DNA of 64,000 bases from Fodinibacter sp038258215. Lineage in GTDB: Bacteria; Actinomycetota; Actinomycetes; Actinomycetales; Dermatophilaceae. The notes beneath the pieces were generated by a model. The model saw only the letters and a list, made by a program, of their open reading frames with translations, had not been told where the DNA came from and did not search any database. This document shows, one piece after another, positions 42,099 to 51,522 of this stretch. How positions within the stretch are numbered: position 1 is the first letter of the stretch; the number at the start of each line of letters is the position of its first letter. The stretch covers positions 90,710-154,709 of the forward strand of contig JBBSQC010000002.1 in NCBI GenBank assembly GCA_038258215.1, in the 5' to 3' direction. The position numbers and the translations under genes are program-made.

Positions 42099-42131
42099 GC
42101 GGCCTCCCTTCGGGGAGCCGGAGGGGATGGC

Positions 42132-45100
42132 TCAGGCGACGTCGCGGATCCGCTGCGAGACCACGGTCGTCACGCCGTCGCCGCGCATCGAGACGCCGTA
42201 CAGGGCGTCCGCGACCTCCATCGTGCGCTTCTGGTGGGTGATGACGATGAGCTGGCTGGAGTCGCGCAGCTCCTCGAAGAGGGTGATGAGCCGGCCGAGG
42301 TTGGTGTCGTCGAGCGCCGCCTCGACCTCGTCCATGATGTAGAACGGGCTCGGCCGGGCCTTGAAGATCGCCACGAGCAGGGCCACCGCGACCAGCGATC
42401 GCTCACCGCCGGAGAGCAGCGAGAGCCGCTTGACCTTCTTGCCGGGCGGCCGGGCCTCGACCTCGATGCCCGTGGTGAGCATGTTGTCGGGGTCGGTGAG
42501 CACGAGCCGTCCCTCGCCGCCGGGGAAGAGCCGCTCGAAGACCCGCTCGAACTGCTCCCTGGTGTCGTAGAAGGCCGCGGTGAACACCTCTTCGACCCGC
42601 TCGTCGACCTGCTTGACGATGTCCAGCAGGTCGCGCTTGGAGCGCCTGAGGTCCTCGAGCTGGGTGGTGAGGAAGCTGTGCCGCTCCTCGAGGGCCGCGA
42701 ACTCCTCCAGCGCGAGCGGGTTGACCCGCCCGAGGGAGGCCAGGCCGCGCTCGGCCTTGCGCAGTCGCTTCTCCTGCACCTCGCGCACGTAGGGGGCGGG
42801 CTCGGGCGCCTCGCTGCCGGACTCATCGGGTGCGCCCACGTGCGGCACGAGCTGGTGGGGCCCGAACTCCTCCATGAGCACCTCGGGGTCGATGCCGAGC
42901 TCCTCGACGGCCTTGGCCTGGAGCTGCTCGATCCGCGCCACCTGCCGCGCTCGGGCCATCTCGTCGCGGTGCGCGGTGTCGGTGAGGTCGCGGAGCTCGT
43001 CCTGCACCGTGACCAGCTGGTGGCGCAGCTCGGACCCGACCCGGTCGCGCTCCACACGGGCCGACTCGGCGGTGTCCCGCTCGGTGGTCGCCTGCGTGAG
43101 GGCTCGGGCCGCGCGCCCTCCGGCGTATGCCGCGGCGCCGCTCACCGCCGCTGCCACCTGGGCCTCCCGGCGCCGACGCTCCCTGCGCTCGCGAAGCCGC
43201 TCCCGCGCCGCCAGCTCGTTGCGGGCGGCGCCCTCGAGGGACTCGGCCCGGCCCTTGAGGGCCCGCGCCCGCTCCTCGCGGGTGCGCAGCGTGAGCCGCA
43301 GCTCGGTCTCGGCGGTGCGGGCGCGGCTGGCGTCGAGCTCGAGCCGGTCCCGGTCGTCCGTCGTGGGCTCCTGGGTCTCCTCCGGCTCGGCACTGGCCTC
43401 GTCGAGGCGCACGGAGAGGGCATCGAGCTCGAGGTGGTCGGACTCCAGGGTGGTCCGGGCGTCGGCGATCGCCCGCTCGGTGCGGTCTGCTTCGGCCCCT
43501 GCGGTGCGCATGGCGGCGCCGAGGTGCCCCAGCTGCTCGGCGACGGCGGCCATCCGGGCGTCCGACTCGTGCAGCGAGTCGAGCGCCGCCTCGACGTCCT
43601 CCGTGCAGCGCGTGGCCACCTCGCGGGCGGCGGCGAGGGCGAAGCGGGCCTGCTCGCCGCGGGCCCTCGCGTCGCCCAGCGCGACCCGGGTCTCGTCGGC
43701 AGCGGCCTGGATCTCCAGCAGGCTCTCCCCGGCGCTGCTGCCGCCGCGGGCGAAGCCGGGGCCGAAGACGTCGCCGTCGGCGGTGACCGCCGTGACCTCC
43801 GGCTGGGCAGCGACCAGGGCCACGGCGTGCGCGGGGGTCGCGACGATGGCGACCCGCTCGAGCAGCCGGTCGACCGCGTCACGGACCGACGAACGCGACT
43901 GCACGACATCCCGCGCCCAGAGTGCACCGACCTCGAGCTGGGGCCAGCCCTCGCGCCCCTCCGGCCGGGCGCTGTCGGCGACGAGCAGGCCGGCTCGACC
44001 CCCGTCGCCGTCGCGCAGCGCCTCGATGGCGCGCGCCGCGTGCTCGGAGCTGGGCACCAGGAGGGCCTCGGAGGCCCAGCCCAGTGCCGCGGCGACCGCG
44101 GCCTCGTGCCCTCCCGTGACCGTGAGCAGCGAGGCGACGGTGCCGACGATGGCGTGCTCTCCGTCGGCGGCCGCGAGCAGCGTGGCGGCACCATCCTTGC
44201 GGCGCAGCCCGATCTCCAGAGCGTCAAGCCGCGCTGCGGCCGACGAGCGGTCGCGCTCGGCGTCGCGCTCCTGGATCACCAGGCGCTCAACCGCGGCCTC
44301 GGCCTCGGCGAGGGCGGCCGCGGCGCGCTCGTACGTCGTGTCGAGCCCCTGCTCGCCCTCCTCGTCGGCCGCGACGCCACCCTCGAGCCGTGAGAAGGCC
44401 TGCTCCGCCTCGGCGGCCCGGGCGCGCGCCGCGGCGACGACGTCCTGCAGTCGGCCGATCTCGGCCTCGCCGGCCTCGATCCGGCTCCGACGAGCGGCGA
44501 CCTGCCCCGCGAGACGCGCCAGCCCCTCGCGACGGTCCGCGGAGGTGCGGGCCAGCCGGGCCACCCGGGCCTGCTCCGCGGCATACGCCTCCTCCGCACC
44601 GGTGCGCACCGAGACGGCGGCGGCCAGCTCCTCGCCGGCGCTGGTGACCTCGGCCAGGAGGGTGGCCTCCTCGGCTCGGGCCTTCTCGGCCTGGGCACGC
44701 AGCTCCTCGGGGTCACGCCCGGATGTGGTCTCGTGCACCTCGTCCTGGGAGAGCAGCCGCACCCGCTCGGCGGCGACCGAGCCGATCGACTCGAGGCGGT
44801 CGCGCAGGCTGAGCAGCCGCACGTGTCGCTCCTGCGCCCGCACGAGCTCGGGGGCGGCCTCCGCGGCCTGCCGGTCGACCTCGGTGAGCCGCGCGCGGAC
44901 CGTGGCGACGGCATCCTCCACCGCGGTACGGCGCTCGATGAGGGCGGTCTCGTCGGCGACCTCCTGCTCGAGCAGGGAGGTGAGCTGCACGAGGTCGTCG
45001 GCGAGCAGACGCAACCTGGAGTCGCGGGCGTCGGCCTGGATCACCGCGGCGCGCCGGGCGGCCTCGGCCTGACGGCCCAGCGGGCCGAGCTGGCGGCGGA

Positions 45101-45692
45101 TCTCACCGGTGAGGTCCTGCACGCGGGTGAGGTTGGCCTCCATGGTGTCGAGCTTGCGCAGGGCGCGCTCCTTGCGGCGACGGTGCTTGAGCACGCCCGC
45201 CGCCTCCTCGATGAAGCCGCGGCGCTCCTCGGGCGTGGCGCGGAGCACCGTGTCGAGCTGCCCCTGACCGACGATGACGTGCATCTCGCGCCCGAGGCCC
45301 GTGTCGGAGAGCAGCTCCTGCACGTCGAGCAGACGGCACCCCGTGCCGTTGATGGCGTACTCCGACCCCCCGCCGCGGAACATCGTGCGGGTGATCGTCA
45401 CCTCGCTGTAGTCGATCGGCAGGGCGCCGTCGGAGTTGTCGATGGTCAGGCTCACCTCGGCGCGCCCCAGCGGCGGGCGCCCGGCGGTGCCGGCGAAGAT
45501 GACGTCCTCCATCTTGCCGCCACGCAGCGACTTCGCCCCCTGCTCGCCCATGACCCAGGCCAGGGCGTCGACGACGTTGGACTTGCCCGAGCCGTTGGGG
45601 CCGACGACACACGTGATGCCCGGTTCGAGGCGCAGGGTCGTCGCGGAGGCGAAGGACTTGAAACCCTTGAGGGTCAGCGTCTTCAGGTACAT
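42132..45692 (-). CDS. smc: Chromosome segregation ATPase SMC
   Basis: 1186 residues. N-terminal Walker A GPNGSGKSNVVDALAWVMGE near 32-45. Two coiled-coil arms (about 165-500 and 650-1000) flank the hinge (about 510-620, beginning with EHAIVGTVASLLTVTGGHE). The C-terminal ABC signature LLSGGERSLVAVALLVAIF and Walker B YIMDEVEAALDD are near 1085-1130. SMC with ScpAB compacts and segregates the chromosome from parS. ScpA and ScpB are not in this window. The start is ATG 45692. Confidence 0.96.
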   Translation of the reverse strand: MYLKTLTLKGFKSFASATTLRLEPGITCVVGPNGSGKSNVVDALAWVMGEQGAKSLRGGKMEDVIFAGTAGRPPLGRAEVSLTIDNSDGALPIDYSEVTITRTMFRGGGSEYAINGTGCRLLDVQELLSDTGLGREMHVIVGQGQLDTVLRATPEERRGFIEEAAGVLKHRRRKERALRKLDTMEANLTRVQDLTGEIRRQLGPLGRQAEAARRAAVIQADARDSRLRLLADDLVQLTSLLEQEVADETALIERRTAVEDAVATVRARLTEVDRQAAEAAPELVRAQERHVRLLSLRDRLESIGSVAAERVRLLSQDEVHETTSGRDPEELRAQAEKARAEEATLLAEVTSAGEELAAAVSVRTGAEEAYAAEQARVARLARTSADRREGLARLAGQVAARRSRIEAGEAEIGRLQDVVAAARARAAEAEQAFSRLEGGVAADEEGEQGLDTTYERAAAALAEAEAAVERLVIQERDAERDRSSAAARLDALEIGLRRKDGAATLLAAADGEHAIVGTVASLLTVTGGHEAAVAAALGWASEALLVPSSEHAARAIEALRDGDGGRAGLLVADSARPEGREGWPQLEVGALWARDVVQSRSSVRDAVDRLLERVAIVATPAHAVALVAAQPEVTAVTADGDVFGPGFARGGSSAGESLLEIQAAADETRVALGDARARGEQARFALAAAREVATRCTEDVEAALDSLHESDARMAAVAEQLGHLGAAMRTAGAEADRTERAIADARTTLESDHLELDALSVRLDEASAEPEETQEPTTDDRDRLELDASRARTAETELRLTLRTREERARALKGRAESLEGAARNELAARERLRERRERRRREAQVAAAVSGAAAYAGGRAARALTQATTERDTAESARVERDRVGSELRHQLVTVQDELRDLTDTAHRDEMARARQVARIEQLQAKAVEELGIDPEVLMEEFGPHQLVPHVGAPDESGSEAPEPAPYVREVQEKRLRKAERGLASLGRVNPLALEEFAALEERHSFLTTQLEDLRRSKRDLLDIVKQVDERVEEVFTAAFYDTREQFERVFERLFPGGEGRLVLTDPDNMLTTGIEVEARPPGKKVKRLSLLSGGERSLVAVALLVAIFKARPSPFYIMDEVEAALDDTNLGRLITLFEELRDSSQLIVITHQKRTMEVADALYGVSMRGDGVTTVVSQRIRDVA

Positions 45693-45888
45693 GCGGCGAT
45701 CGTCAGCTCTCGTGTCGGCCGTGGGCCACGCGGGCCCCTGCGGGTCGCGCCGACTCTACCGGCGGGATGCCGAGGGCCCGGGACCTTGCGGCCCTCTCCG
45801 CGACGCCTGTGGCCCGTGGTGCACGAGGTGCTGCTGTGGCTCCTGTGACTGATGCTCGGCCACCTCCCTACGGCCGCCGCCCAGGTCT

Positions 45889-46188
45889 TCAGGGCTGGGG
45901 GTCGGCGGAGGCGATGGCCTCGTGGTGGCGGATCACCTCGGCGATGACGAAGGTGATGAACTTCTCCGCGAACTGCGGGTCCAGCCCGGCCTCGTCGGCC
46001 AGCCCGCGCAGCCGGGTGATCTGCCGCTCCTCGCGCGCCGGATCGGCGGGCGGCATCCCGGCGGCGGCCTTGAGCTCACCGACGCGCTGGGTCGCCTTGA
46101 ACCGCTCGGCCAGCAGGTGCACGAGCGCGGCGTCGATGTTGTCGATGCTCGACCGCAGCCGGGCCAGGTCGGGGGGGACGTCGCTCAC
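45889..46188 (-). CDS. Chorismate mutase (AroQ type)
   Basis: 99 residues, an all-helical AroQ domain. LRSSIDNIDAALVHLLAERF is helix 1 (catalytic Arg region), followed by KATQRVGELKAAAGMPPADPAREERQ, then RLRGLADEAGLDPQFAEKFI. It converts chorismate to prephenate for Phe/Tyr synthesis. The start is the GTG at 46188 because the ATG just upstream (46197) leads to an immediate stop in its own frame. Stand-alone small mutases of this kind occur in many actinobacteria. Confidence 0.85.
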   Translation of the reverse strand: MSDVPPDLARLRSSIDNIDAALVHLLAERFKATQRVGELKAAAGMPPADPAREERQITRLRGLADEAGLDPQFAEKFITFVIAEVIRHHEAIASADPQP

Positions 46189-46271
46189 GTCGCCATCGTA
46201 GGAAGGCCGCTGTTGCCTGGGCAGCCACCGTCCACCCCCCGGTATGCCGGGTGGGCGGCGGGCACCGTGGG

Positions 46272-46320
46272 GAACCTTCACCTGAGCACGACAACCGTTG
46301 TGGCGCCCAGGTGAAGGTTC
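46272..46320. repeat. Dispersed 71-bp repeat, copy A (13-bp inverted arms)
   Basis: GAACCTTCACCTG (46272-46284) and its exact reverse complement CAGGTGAAGGTTC (46308-46320), with an inner ACAAC-C-GTTGT. On the minus strand a 71-base alignment (from ACTTTCCCGCCCGG through GGTGAAGGTTCC; coordinates about 46270-46341) matches copy B at 57119-57189 without gaps at 55 of 71 positions. It lies between acylphosphatase and chorismate mutase genes. Confidence 0.7.
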
Positions 46321-46344
46321 TCGCACCGGGCGGGAAAGTTGGGG

Positions 46345-46653
46345 TCAGCGCTCGACGAAGCCGTCGATACCGCGGGGCGTGCCCCACGCAGGAGCGGAGA
46401 CCGACGCAGCGACTCCCGGTCGCCGGGTCGACGTCGGCTCCTCGCGCAGCAGCCCGAGCAGGCGCTCGATCGCCCCCACCGGCCCCTCGGCGACCACCTC
46501 CACGCGCCCGTCGGCGGTGTTGCGAGCGTGCCCGGTCAACCCCAGCTCCAGCGCCCGGGAGCGGGTCCACCAGCGGAACCCGACCCCCTGCACCCGGCCC
46601 CTGACGAACACCGTCACCCGGCGCGACTCCTCGAGCCCGACTCCCTCGACCAC
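46345..46653 (-). CDS. Acylphosphatase
   Basis: 102 residues, the usual small alpha/beta sandwich. The catalytic Arg is in VRGRVQGVGFRWW (about 17-29), and the Asn in GHARNTADGRVEVVAEGP (about 41-58). It hydrolyses acyl phosphates such as acetyl phosphate or carbamoyl phosphate. It lies upstream of the dispersed repeat and chorismate mutase on the same strand. The start is a GTG; an alternative codon precedes it by one. Confidence 0.92.
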   Translation of the reverse strand: MVEGVGLEESRRVTVFVRGRVQGVGFRWWTRSRALELGLTGHARNTADGRVEVVAEGPVGAIERLLGLLREEPTSTRRPGVAASVSAPAWGTPRGIDGFVER

Positions 46654-46718
46654 ACCGGCATCGTAGGCGTCGGGCGTGCCTCCCTCGCCCTGTCACCGGC
46701 AGTCCCTACCGTGGCCCC

Positions 46719-48701
46719 ATGAGCACGAGCGTGGCTCCCCCGCCGACCACCGGCGCTCCGGCGCCGGGGGTCGAGCGCGCGCCTGCCGGGGGGCCTCCCG
46801 ATCTCCCCCGGGGCGACCGACTGCCAGGGCTCGACGGCCTGCGCGCGCTCGCGATCCTTGCCGTCCTCGCCGTGCACCTCGACCCGACCTTCCTCCCGGG
46901 GGGTTTCCTCGGCGTCGACATCTTCTTCGTCATCTCCGGCTTCCTCATCACCACCCTGCTGCTGCGCGAGCGCGCCGCCACCGGCACGGTCGACGTGCTG
47001 GCCTTCTGGTCCCGTCGCGCGCGGCGTCTCCTGCCCGCCCTGCTCGTCGTGCTCCCGGCGTCGGTGCTCCTCGCCCGGCTGACCGAGGCCGACCTCCTCG
47101 TGGGGGTGGGCCGGCAGGTCGTGGGCGCCCTGACCTTCACGTCCAACTGGGTCGAGATCGCCGCGGGCAGCGACTACTTCACCTCCACCAGTCCGCAGCT
47201 CTTCATGAACCTGTGGTCCCTGGCCGTCGAGGAGCAGTTCTACCTCCTGTGGCCCATCGCGGTGCTGCTCCTCCTGCGCGCCGGCACCCCCCTCACCCGG
47301 GCCGCCACCACCCTGGGCGTCGGCCTCGCGTCAGCGCTGCTCATGGCCGCGCTCCTGGACCCGGGCAGCCCCACCCGCGTCTACTACGGCACCGACACCC
47401 ACGTCGTCGGCCTGATGGTCGGCGCGGCCACGGCCTTCGCGTATGCCGGGCCGCGGCGAGCGGGGACCCTCACCTCGTGGTGGAGCCGGCACCACCGCCC
47501 CCTGGCCCTCGGTGCGCTGCTCGTGCTCGCCACGCTGCTGTGGACCGCCGACCAGTCCTCGCCACTCACCTTCCGGGTGGGCATCGCGCTGGCGTCGGTC
47601 GCCACCGCCGTGGTGCTGCTCGTCGCCGTGTCGACCCCCGGCCCGCTGCGCTCGGTGCTGGAGCTGCCCCCGGCCCGATGGCTCGGGGCGCGGTCCTACG
47701 GCATCTACCTCTGGCACTGGCCGGTCATCCTCGTCGTCGGGCAGGACTTCGACCTCGCTCCGGGTGGGCCGACCTACCTGTGGAGCAGGGTGTGGTGCGT
47801 CCTCGTCATCCTCGCGCTCTCCGACCTCACCTACCGCTTCGTCGAGACCCCCGTGCGCCGGCGTGGGTTCGCAGGCACGGCGCAGCACCTGCTCCGCAGG
47901 CTCCGCCGCGGTGGGACGACCACGGCCCGCGTCGTGTGGGGCGTCGTCCTGGTGGGCACCACGGTGCTGGTCGCGGTGCTGGTGACCGCCCCGGCGCGCA
48001 CCTCCACCGAACAGCTGCTCAGCGCCAACGAAGCCTCCCTCACGCGCGAGAATCAGGCGGGCTCCGAGGCGGGCCCCACCCTCGAGCCCGCCTCCTCCCC
48101 CACCCCGGCCGGTGACGGCATGCCCACGCCCTTGCCCTCGGCCGCGCCCAGCCCCGCAGCGGTGTCCGCGCAGGACTGGTCGATGCCCACCGGCGCCGAG
48201 ATCGATGCGTTCGGCGACTCGATGATGGTCGGCGCCAAGGGCGCCCTCGTCTACTACTTCCCGAAGATCCGGATGGACGCCAGGTCCAACCGCCGGTGGA
48301 CCCAGGCCCCCGACATCATCGCCGAGCGGGATACCGTGCGCCGCGCCGTGGTGCTCGCGTTCGGCACCAACTGGGGCACCGACGAGAAGGCCATCGCCCG
48401 CACCCTGAAGGACCTCGGCCCCGACCGGATGGTCGTCGTCCTCACCGTGCACGGCCCGTTCAGCCGCGCCAAGAGCGACAACGCCGCGCTGACCAAGGTC
48501 CTCGCCGGCCGGGCCAACGTCGCGGTGGCCGACTGGGACGCCGCTCTGGCCGGCACCTCCGACCAGCTCCAGCCCGACGGCATCCACCCCAGCCGCACGG
48601 GGGCCCACCTCTACGCCAAGACCGTGCAGGGCGCCTTCGCCCGCCTCTCCGAGCAGCACACGGGCGAGAAGGTCACCCTCGAGAAGCTGCCGATCCCCTG
48701 A
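46719..48701 (+). CDS. Membrane O-acyltransferase with C-terminal SGNH domain (OafA-like)
   Basis: 660 residues. The N-terminal acyltransferase-3 domain (about 20-380) has ten or so helices and GDRLPGLDGLRALAILAVLA at its start, with the catalytic His in DIFFVISGFLIT/VFFVISG-type motif. After a proline/threonine linker a SGNH hydrolase-like domain begins with IDAFGDSMMVGAKGALVYYF (about 490-510), and DGIHPSRTGAHLYAK is block V. Such proteins O-acetylate peptidoglycan or surface glycans. Its 3' end overlaps mutM by 29 bp (convergent). Confidence 0.88.
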   Translation: MSTSVAPPPTTGAPAPGVERAPAGGPPDLPRGDRLPGLDGLRALAILAVLAVHLDPTFLPGGFLGVDIFFVISGFLITTLLLRERAATGTVDVLAFWSRRARRLLPALLVVLPASVLLARLTEADLLVGVGRQVVGALTFTSNWVEIAAGSDYFTSTSPQLFMNLWSLAVEEQFYLLWPIAVLLLLRAGTPLTRAATTLGVGLASALLMAALLDPGSPTRVYYGTDTHVVGLMVGAATAFAYAGPRRAGTLTSWWSRHHRPLALGALLVLATLLWTADQSSPLTFRVGIALASVATAVVLLVAVSTPGPLRSVLELPPARWLGARSYGIYLWHWPVILVVGQDFDLAPGGPTYLWSRVWCVLVILALSDLTYRFVETPVRRRGFAGTAQHLLRRLRRGGTTTARVVWGVVLVGTTVLVAVLVTAPARTSTEQLLSANEASLTRENQAGSEAGPTLEPASSPTPAGDGMPTPLPSAAPSPAAVSAQDWSMPTGAEIDAFGDSMMVGAKGALVYYFPKIRMDARSNRRWTQAPDIIAERDTVRRAVVLAFGTNWGTDEKAIARTLKDLGPDRMVVVLTVHGPFSRAKSDNAALTKVLAGRANVAVADWDAALAGTSDQLQPDGIHPSRTGAHLYAKTVQGAFARLSEQHTGEKVTLEKLPIP

Positions 48702-49596
48702 TGCGGGGGGTGGACCGGGGGCGCGGCTGGCAACGGGGGCAGCTGAACGACGAGCGGTTCATGAAGGCCTCCCGCCGGATCGGGGTGCCGCACCGTCGGC
48801 ACGGGCGACCCTCCTGGCCGTAGGCCGCGAGCGACCGGTCGAAGTACCCCGAAGCGCCGTTGACGTTGACGTAGAGGGCGTCGAAGCTCGTGCCACCCTG
48901 GTCGAGGGCCTCACGCATCACCTCGGTGGCGTGATCGAGGATCCGGCCGATCGCGGGCCGGGTCAGCGTGCTGGCCGGCCGCTCGCCGTGCACGCCCGCC
49001 CGCCACAGGGCCTCGTCGGCGTAGATGTTGCCGATACCCGAGGCCACGGTCTGGTCCAGGAGCACCCGCTTGACCGCGCTGTCCTTGGCCCTGACCCGCC
49101 GGATGACCGCAGCACGGTCGTATGCCGCCTCGAGCAGGTCGGGGGCGATGTGCGCGATCGGCTCGGGCACGCCGGCCGCGTCGAGGTCGGCCAGGGCGAG
49201 ACCGCCGAAGGTCCGCTGGTCCACGAAGCGGAGCTCGGTCCCGCCGTCGGCGAAGGAGAAGCGGGCGTGGAGGTGCTTCTCGTCCGGGGCGGCCGGGTCC
49301 TCGACGAGGAGCTGGCCGCTCATCCCGAGGTGCAGGATGAGGCCGAGACCCCCACCGAGGTGCGCACCCGGGCCCGAGGGGGCCGGTCCGTCGGCCAGGG
49401 CCATCCAGAGGTACTTTCCCCGCCTCCTGACCTCGGCGACCCGCGTGCCGGCGACCCGGGCGGCGAGGTGCTCCGGCCCCGGCACATGACGCCGGGCCAC
49501 CCGGTGCCCGCGCAGCTCGACCGCCCCGATGGTGCGACCGAGGACGTGGGTGGCCAGGCCGCGGCGGACGACCTCGACCTCGGGCAGCTCAGGCAC
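48673..49596 (-). CDS. mutM: Formamidopyrimidine-DNA glycosylase MutM
   Basis: 307 residues. Mature Pro2 (PELPEVEVVRRGL) is the catalytic nucleophile, and the C-terminal zinc finger has CRRCGTPIRREAFMNRSSFS followed by CPRCQ. It removes 8-oxoguanine and fapy lesions. The last about 20 residues (PRPRSTPRIRGSAASRG) run past the usual end and overlap the acyltransferase gene. It starts at GTG 49596 and overlaps rnc upstream by 8 bp. Confidence 0.95.
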   Translation of the reverse strand: MPELPEVEVVRRGLATHVLGRTIGAVELRGHRVARRHVPGPEHLAARVAGTRVAEVRRRGKYLWMALADGPAPSGPGAHLGGGLGLILHLGMSGQLLVEDPAAPDEKHLHARFSFADGGTELRFVDQRTFGGLALADLDAAGVPEPIAHIAPDLLEAAYDRAAVIRRVRAKDSAVKRVLLDQTVASGIGNIYADEALWRAGVHGERPASTLTRPAIGRILDHATEVMREALDQGGTSFDALYVNVNGASGYFDRSLAAYGQEGRPCRRCGTPIRREAFMNRSSFSCPRCQPRPRSTPRIRGSAASRG

Positions 49597-50368
49597 GCGG
49601 GGGGTTCGGGTGCTCCGCCTCGGGCACGGGTGCCTCGTGGGCGTCGCGGATGGCGGTCCACGCGAGGGCGGCGGCCTGCTGCTCGGCGATCTTCTTGGTG
49701 CGACCGGCTCCCCGGCCGTGGACGGTGCCCCCGACGAGGACCACCGCCTCGAAGGTCTTCGCGTGCTCCGGCCCGTCCTCGGTCACGGCGTACTCGGCGG
49801 TGCCCAGGGCGTGACGCGCGGTGATCTCCTGAAGGCTCGTCTTCCAGTCCAACCCGGCGCCCAGGGTCGCGGAGGACGCGAGGAGGGGGTCGATGAGGTG
49901 GTGCACGAGCTCGGATGCCGCAGCCATGCCGGCCGTCGAGTAGACGGCCCCGATCACGGCCTCGACGGTGTCGGCGAGGATCGAGTCCTTGTCCCGCCCA
50001 CCGGTGGCCTCCTCACCGCGGCCGAGGAAGATGTAGTCGCCCAGGCCCAGGGTGCGACCCACCTCGGCGAGGGCCCGCATGTTGACCACCGCGGCGCGCA
50101 ACTTCGCCAGCTGGCCCTCCGTCGTCTCCGGCTGGCCCTCGTAGAGCGTCGTCGTGACGACCAGCCCGAGCACGGAGTCCCCGAGGAACTCCAGCCGCTC
50201 ATTGTGCGGCAGTCCCCCTGCCTCGTAGGCGTAGGACCGGTGCGTCAGGGCACGACGGAGCACCGACTCGTCGACCGAGGAGCCGGTCACCCCGTCGAGG
50301 TGGTCCAGCAGCTCGGTGACGGGTCGCAGCGGCGTCAGCGCGTCGACCGCGGGAGACCCCTTCCCCAT
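49589..50368 (-). CDS. rnc: Ribonuclease III
   Basis: 259 residues. The catalytic signature NERLEFLGDSVLGLVV is near 55-70. The C-terminal dsRNA-binding domain follows from DWKTSLQEITARH (about 170) to KKIAEQQAAALAW (about 235). It processes rRNA and degrades structured RNAs. The ATG at 50368 (MGKGSPAVDALTPLRPV) is chosen, since upstream frame extension is only the rpmF region. Its stop overlaps mutM. Confidence 0.95.
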   Translation of the reverse strand: MGKGSPAVDALTPLRPVTELLDHLDGVTGSSVDESVLRRALTHRSYAYEAGGLPHNERLEFLGDSVLGLVVTTTLYEGQPETTEGQLAKLRAAVVNMRALAEVGRTLGLGDYIFLGRGEEATGGRDKDSILADTVEAVIGAVYSTAGMAAASELVHHLIDPLLASSATLGAGLDWKTSLQEITARHALGTAEYAVTEDGPEHAKTFEAVVLVGGTVHGRGAGRTKKIAEQQAAALAWTAIRDAHEAPVPEAEHPNPPRA

Positions 50369-50378
50369 CTGGGGTGGG

Positions 50379-50573
50379 TCAGCTCTGGTGCTCGGTGCGC
50401 TCGGCCACCCCGTAGTGGCGGCCCTTGTAGGTGCCACACGACGGGCACGCCAGGTGCGGCTGGGTCGGCGACTTGCACTGGGGGCAGGTCGTCGTGGCGA
50501 CGGGGGTCGCCTTCCAGTTGGCGCGGCGCGAGCGGGTGTTCGAGCGCGATGTCTTCCGCTTCGGAACAGCCAC
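50379..50573 (-). CDS. rpmF: 50S ribosomal protein L32 (zinc ribbon form)
   Basis: 64 residues. MAVPKRKTSRSNTRSRRANW (reading the GTG as Met) is the L32 N-terminus; the zinc ribbon CPQC...CPSC is present, so this is the zinc-binding (C+) version. The start GTG 50573 has AGAGGA upstream, one base after the YceD stop region. It precedes rnc by 10 bp. Confidence 0.96.
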   Translation of the reverse strand: MAVPKRKTSRSNTRSRRANWKATPVATTTCPQCKSPTQPHLACPSCGTYKGRHYGVAERTEHQS

Positions 50574-50574
50574 G

Positions 50575-51150
50575 TCAGGTCCTCTTCTCTGTTGTCGTGG
50601 GCGGCTCGGACAAGGCCGAGAGTGCCGCCCACCTGGGGTCGATCGAGTCGTGCTGGTGCTCCGGGTCCTCCGCGAGCGGTGTCCCGCACTCGGAGCACAG
50701 CCCGGGGCAGTCGGGCCGGCACACCGGCTGGAACGGCAGCGCTGGCACCACCGTGTCCCGGAGCGTCGTCTCGAGGTCGATGTAGCCGTCCTCGATGAGA
50801 AACTCCTCGGCTGCGTCCTCGTCCCCCACCTTCTCGTGGTGGGCGTGCCGATCGGCGTAGGCGAACAGCTCCTGGAAGCTCCCGTCGACCTCTTCGGCCA
50901 CGGGGTCCAGGCACCGCACGCAGGCACCGGTCGCCGTGCCAGTGACCGAACCGGTGACGAGGACGCCCTCGAGCACTGACTCCAGGCGCAACTCGAGGTG
51001 CAGGCTCTCGCCCTCCTCGACGCGCATGACGTCGGTGCCGAAGTCGCTCGGCGCCCCGACCTCACGCGTCAGCTCGTGCATCGTGCCCGGTCGACGGCCC
51101 ACGAGCTTGGTGTCGAGCACCATCGGGGACCGGGGGTCGAGTCGAGTCAT
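50575..51150 (-). CDS. YceD family protein (DUF177)
   Basis: 191 residues. TGACVRCLDPVAEEVDGSF and the metal-like CRPDCPGLCSECG are the DUF177 marks. In other bacteria YceD-type proteins sit upstream of rpmF and are linked to 23S rRNA assembly. The ATG at 51150 (MTRLDPRSPMVLDTKLVGR) has AAGG 8 bases upstream. It is directly followed by rpmF. Confidence 0.9.
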   Translation of the reverse strand: MTRLDPRSPMVLDTKLVGRRPGTMHELTREVGAPSDFGTDVMRVEEGESLHLELRLESVLEGVLVTGSVTGTATGACVRCLDPVAEEVDGSFQELFAYADRHAHHEKVGDEDAAEEFLIEDGYIDLETTLRDTVVPALPFQPVCRPDCPGLCSECGTPLAEDPEHQHDSIDPRWAALSALSEPPTTTEKRT

Positions 51151-51301
51151 GAGCCTTGGGTGGAGTCGGGGTGGTTCGGCCACGCCACACGGACGCAGAC
51201 CGAGGAGCAAGGTTACCGGTTGCGCCCGCGCCACCCAAACCGACCACCGAAACCTCGCCCTGCCGTGGCCGTCGTGCGGGGCCAGCGCGCTGGGTCGACC
51301 G

Positions 51302-51466
51302 TCAGGAGAGGAACCCGACCCGGTCGAGGAACCACGAGGTGACCTTTCGCAGCGCCCGTCCCGACGCACGCAGCCACGTGGTCCGGGTGGCTGGGTCGGC
51401 GTCGACCGCCGCGTCGCTGCTGTCGGGACCGGTGCCGCCGTCGCTGTCGCCGTCGCTGTCGCGCAT
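51302..51466 (-). CDS. Small hypothetical protein
   Basis: 54 residues: an acidic Asp/Gly-rich first half (RDSDGDSDGGTGPDSSDAA), then an amphipathic basic C-terminus (WLRASGRALRKVTSWFLDRV). No family is recognised. It is in the 221-bp gap between the acyltransferase and YceD genes on the minus strand. It may be spurious. Confidence 0.3.
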   Translation of the reverse strand: MRDSDGDSDGGTGPDSSDAAVDADPATRTTWLRASGRALRKVTSWFLDRVGFLS

Positions 51467-51522
51467 GCGCCCGATTATGCAGCGACCGGCGCCGCCGCGG
51501 CACCGTCTGCCGTCCCGACTGG

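Noticed and set aside
42132..45692. Long + frames across smc
   Set aside because: Antisense shadows; the minus frame has Walker A, hinge, signature motif and Walker B in the right order.
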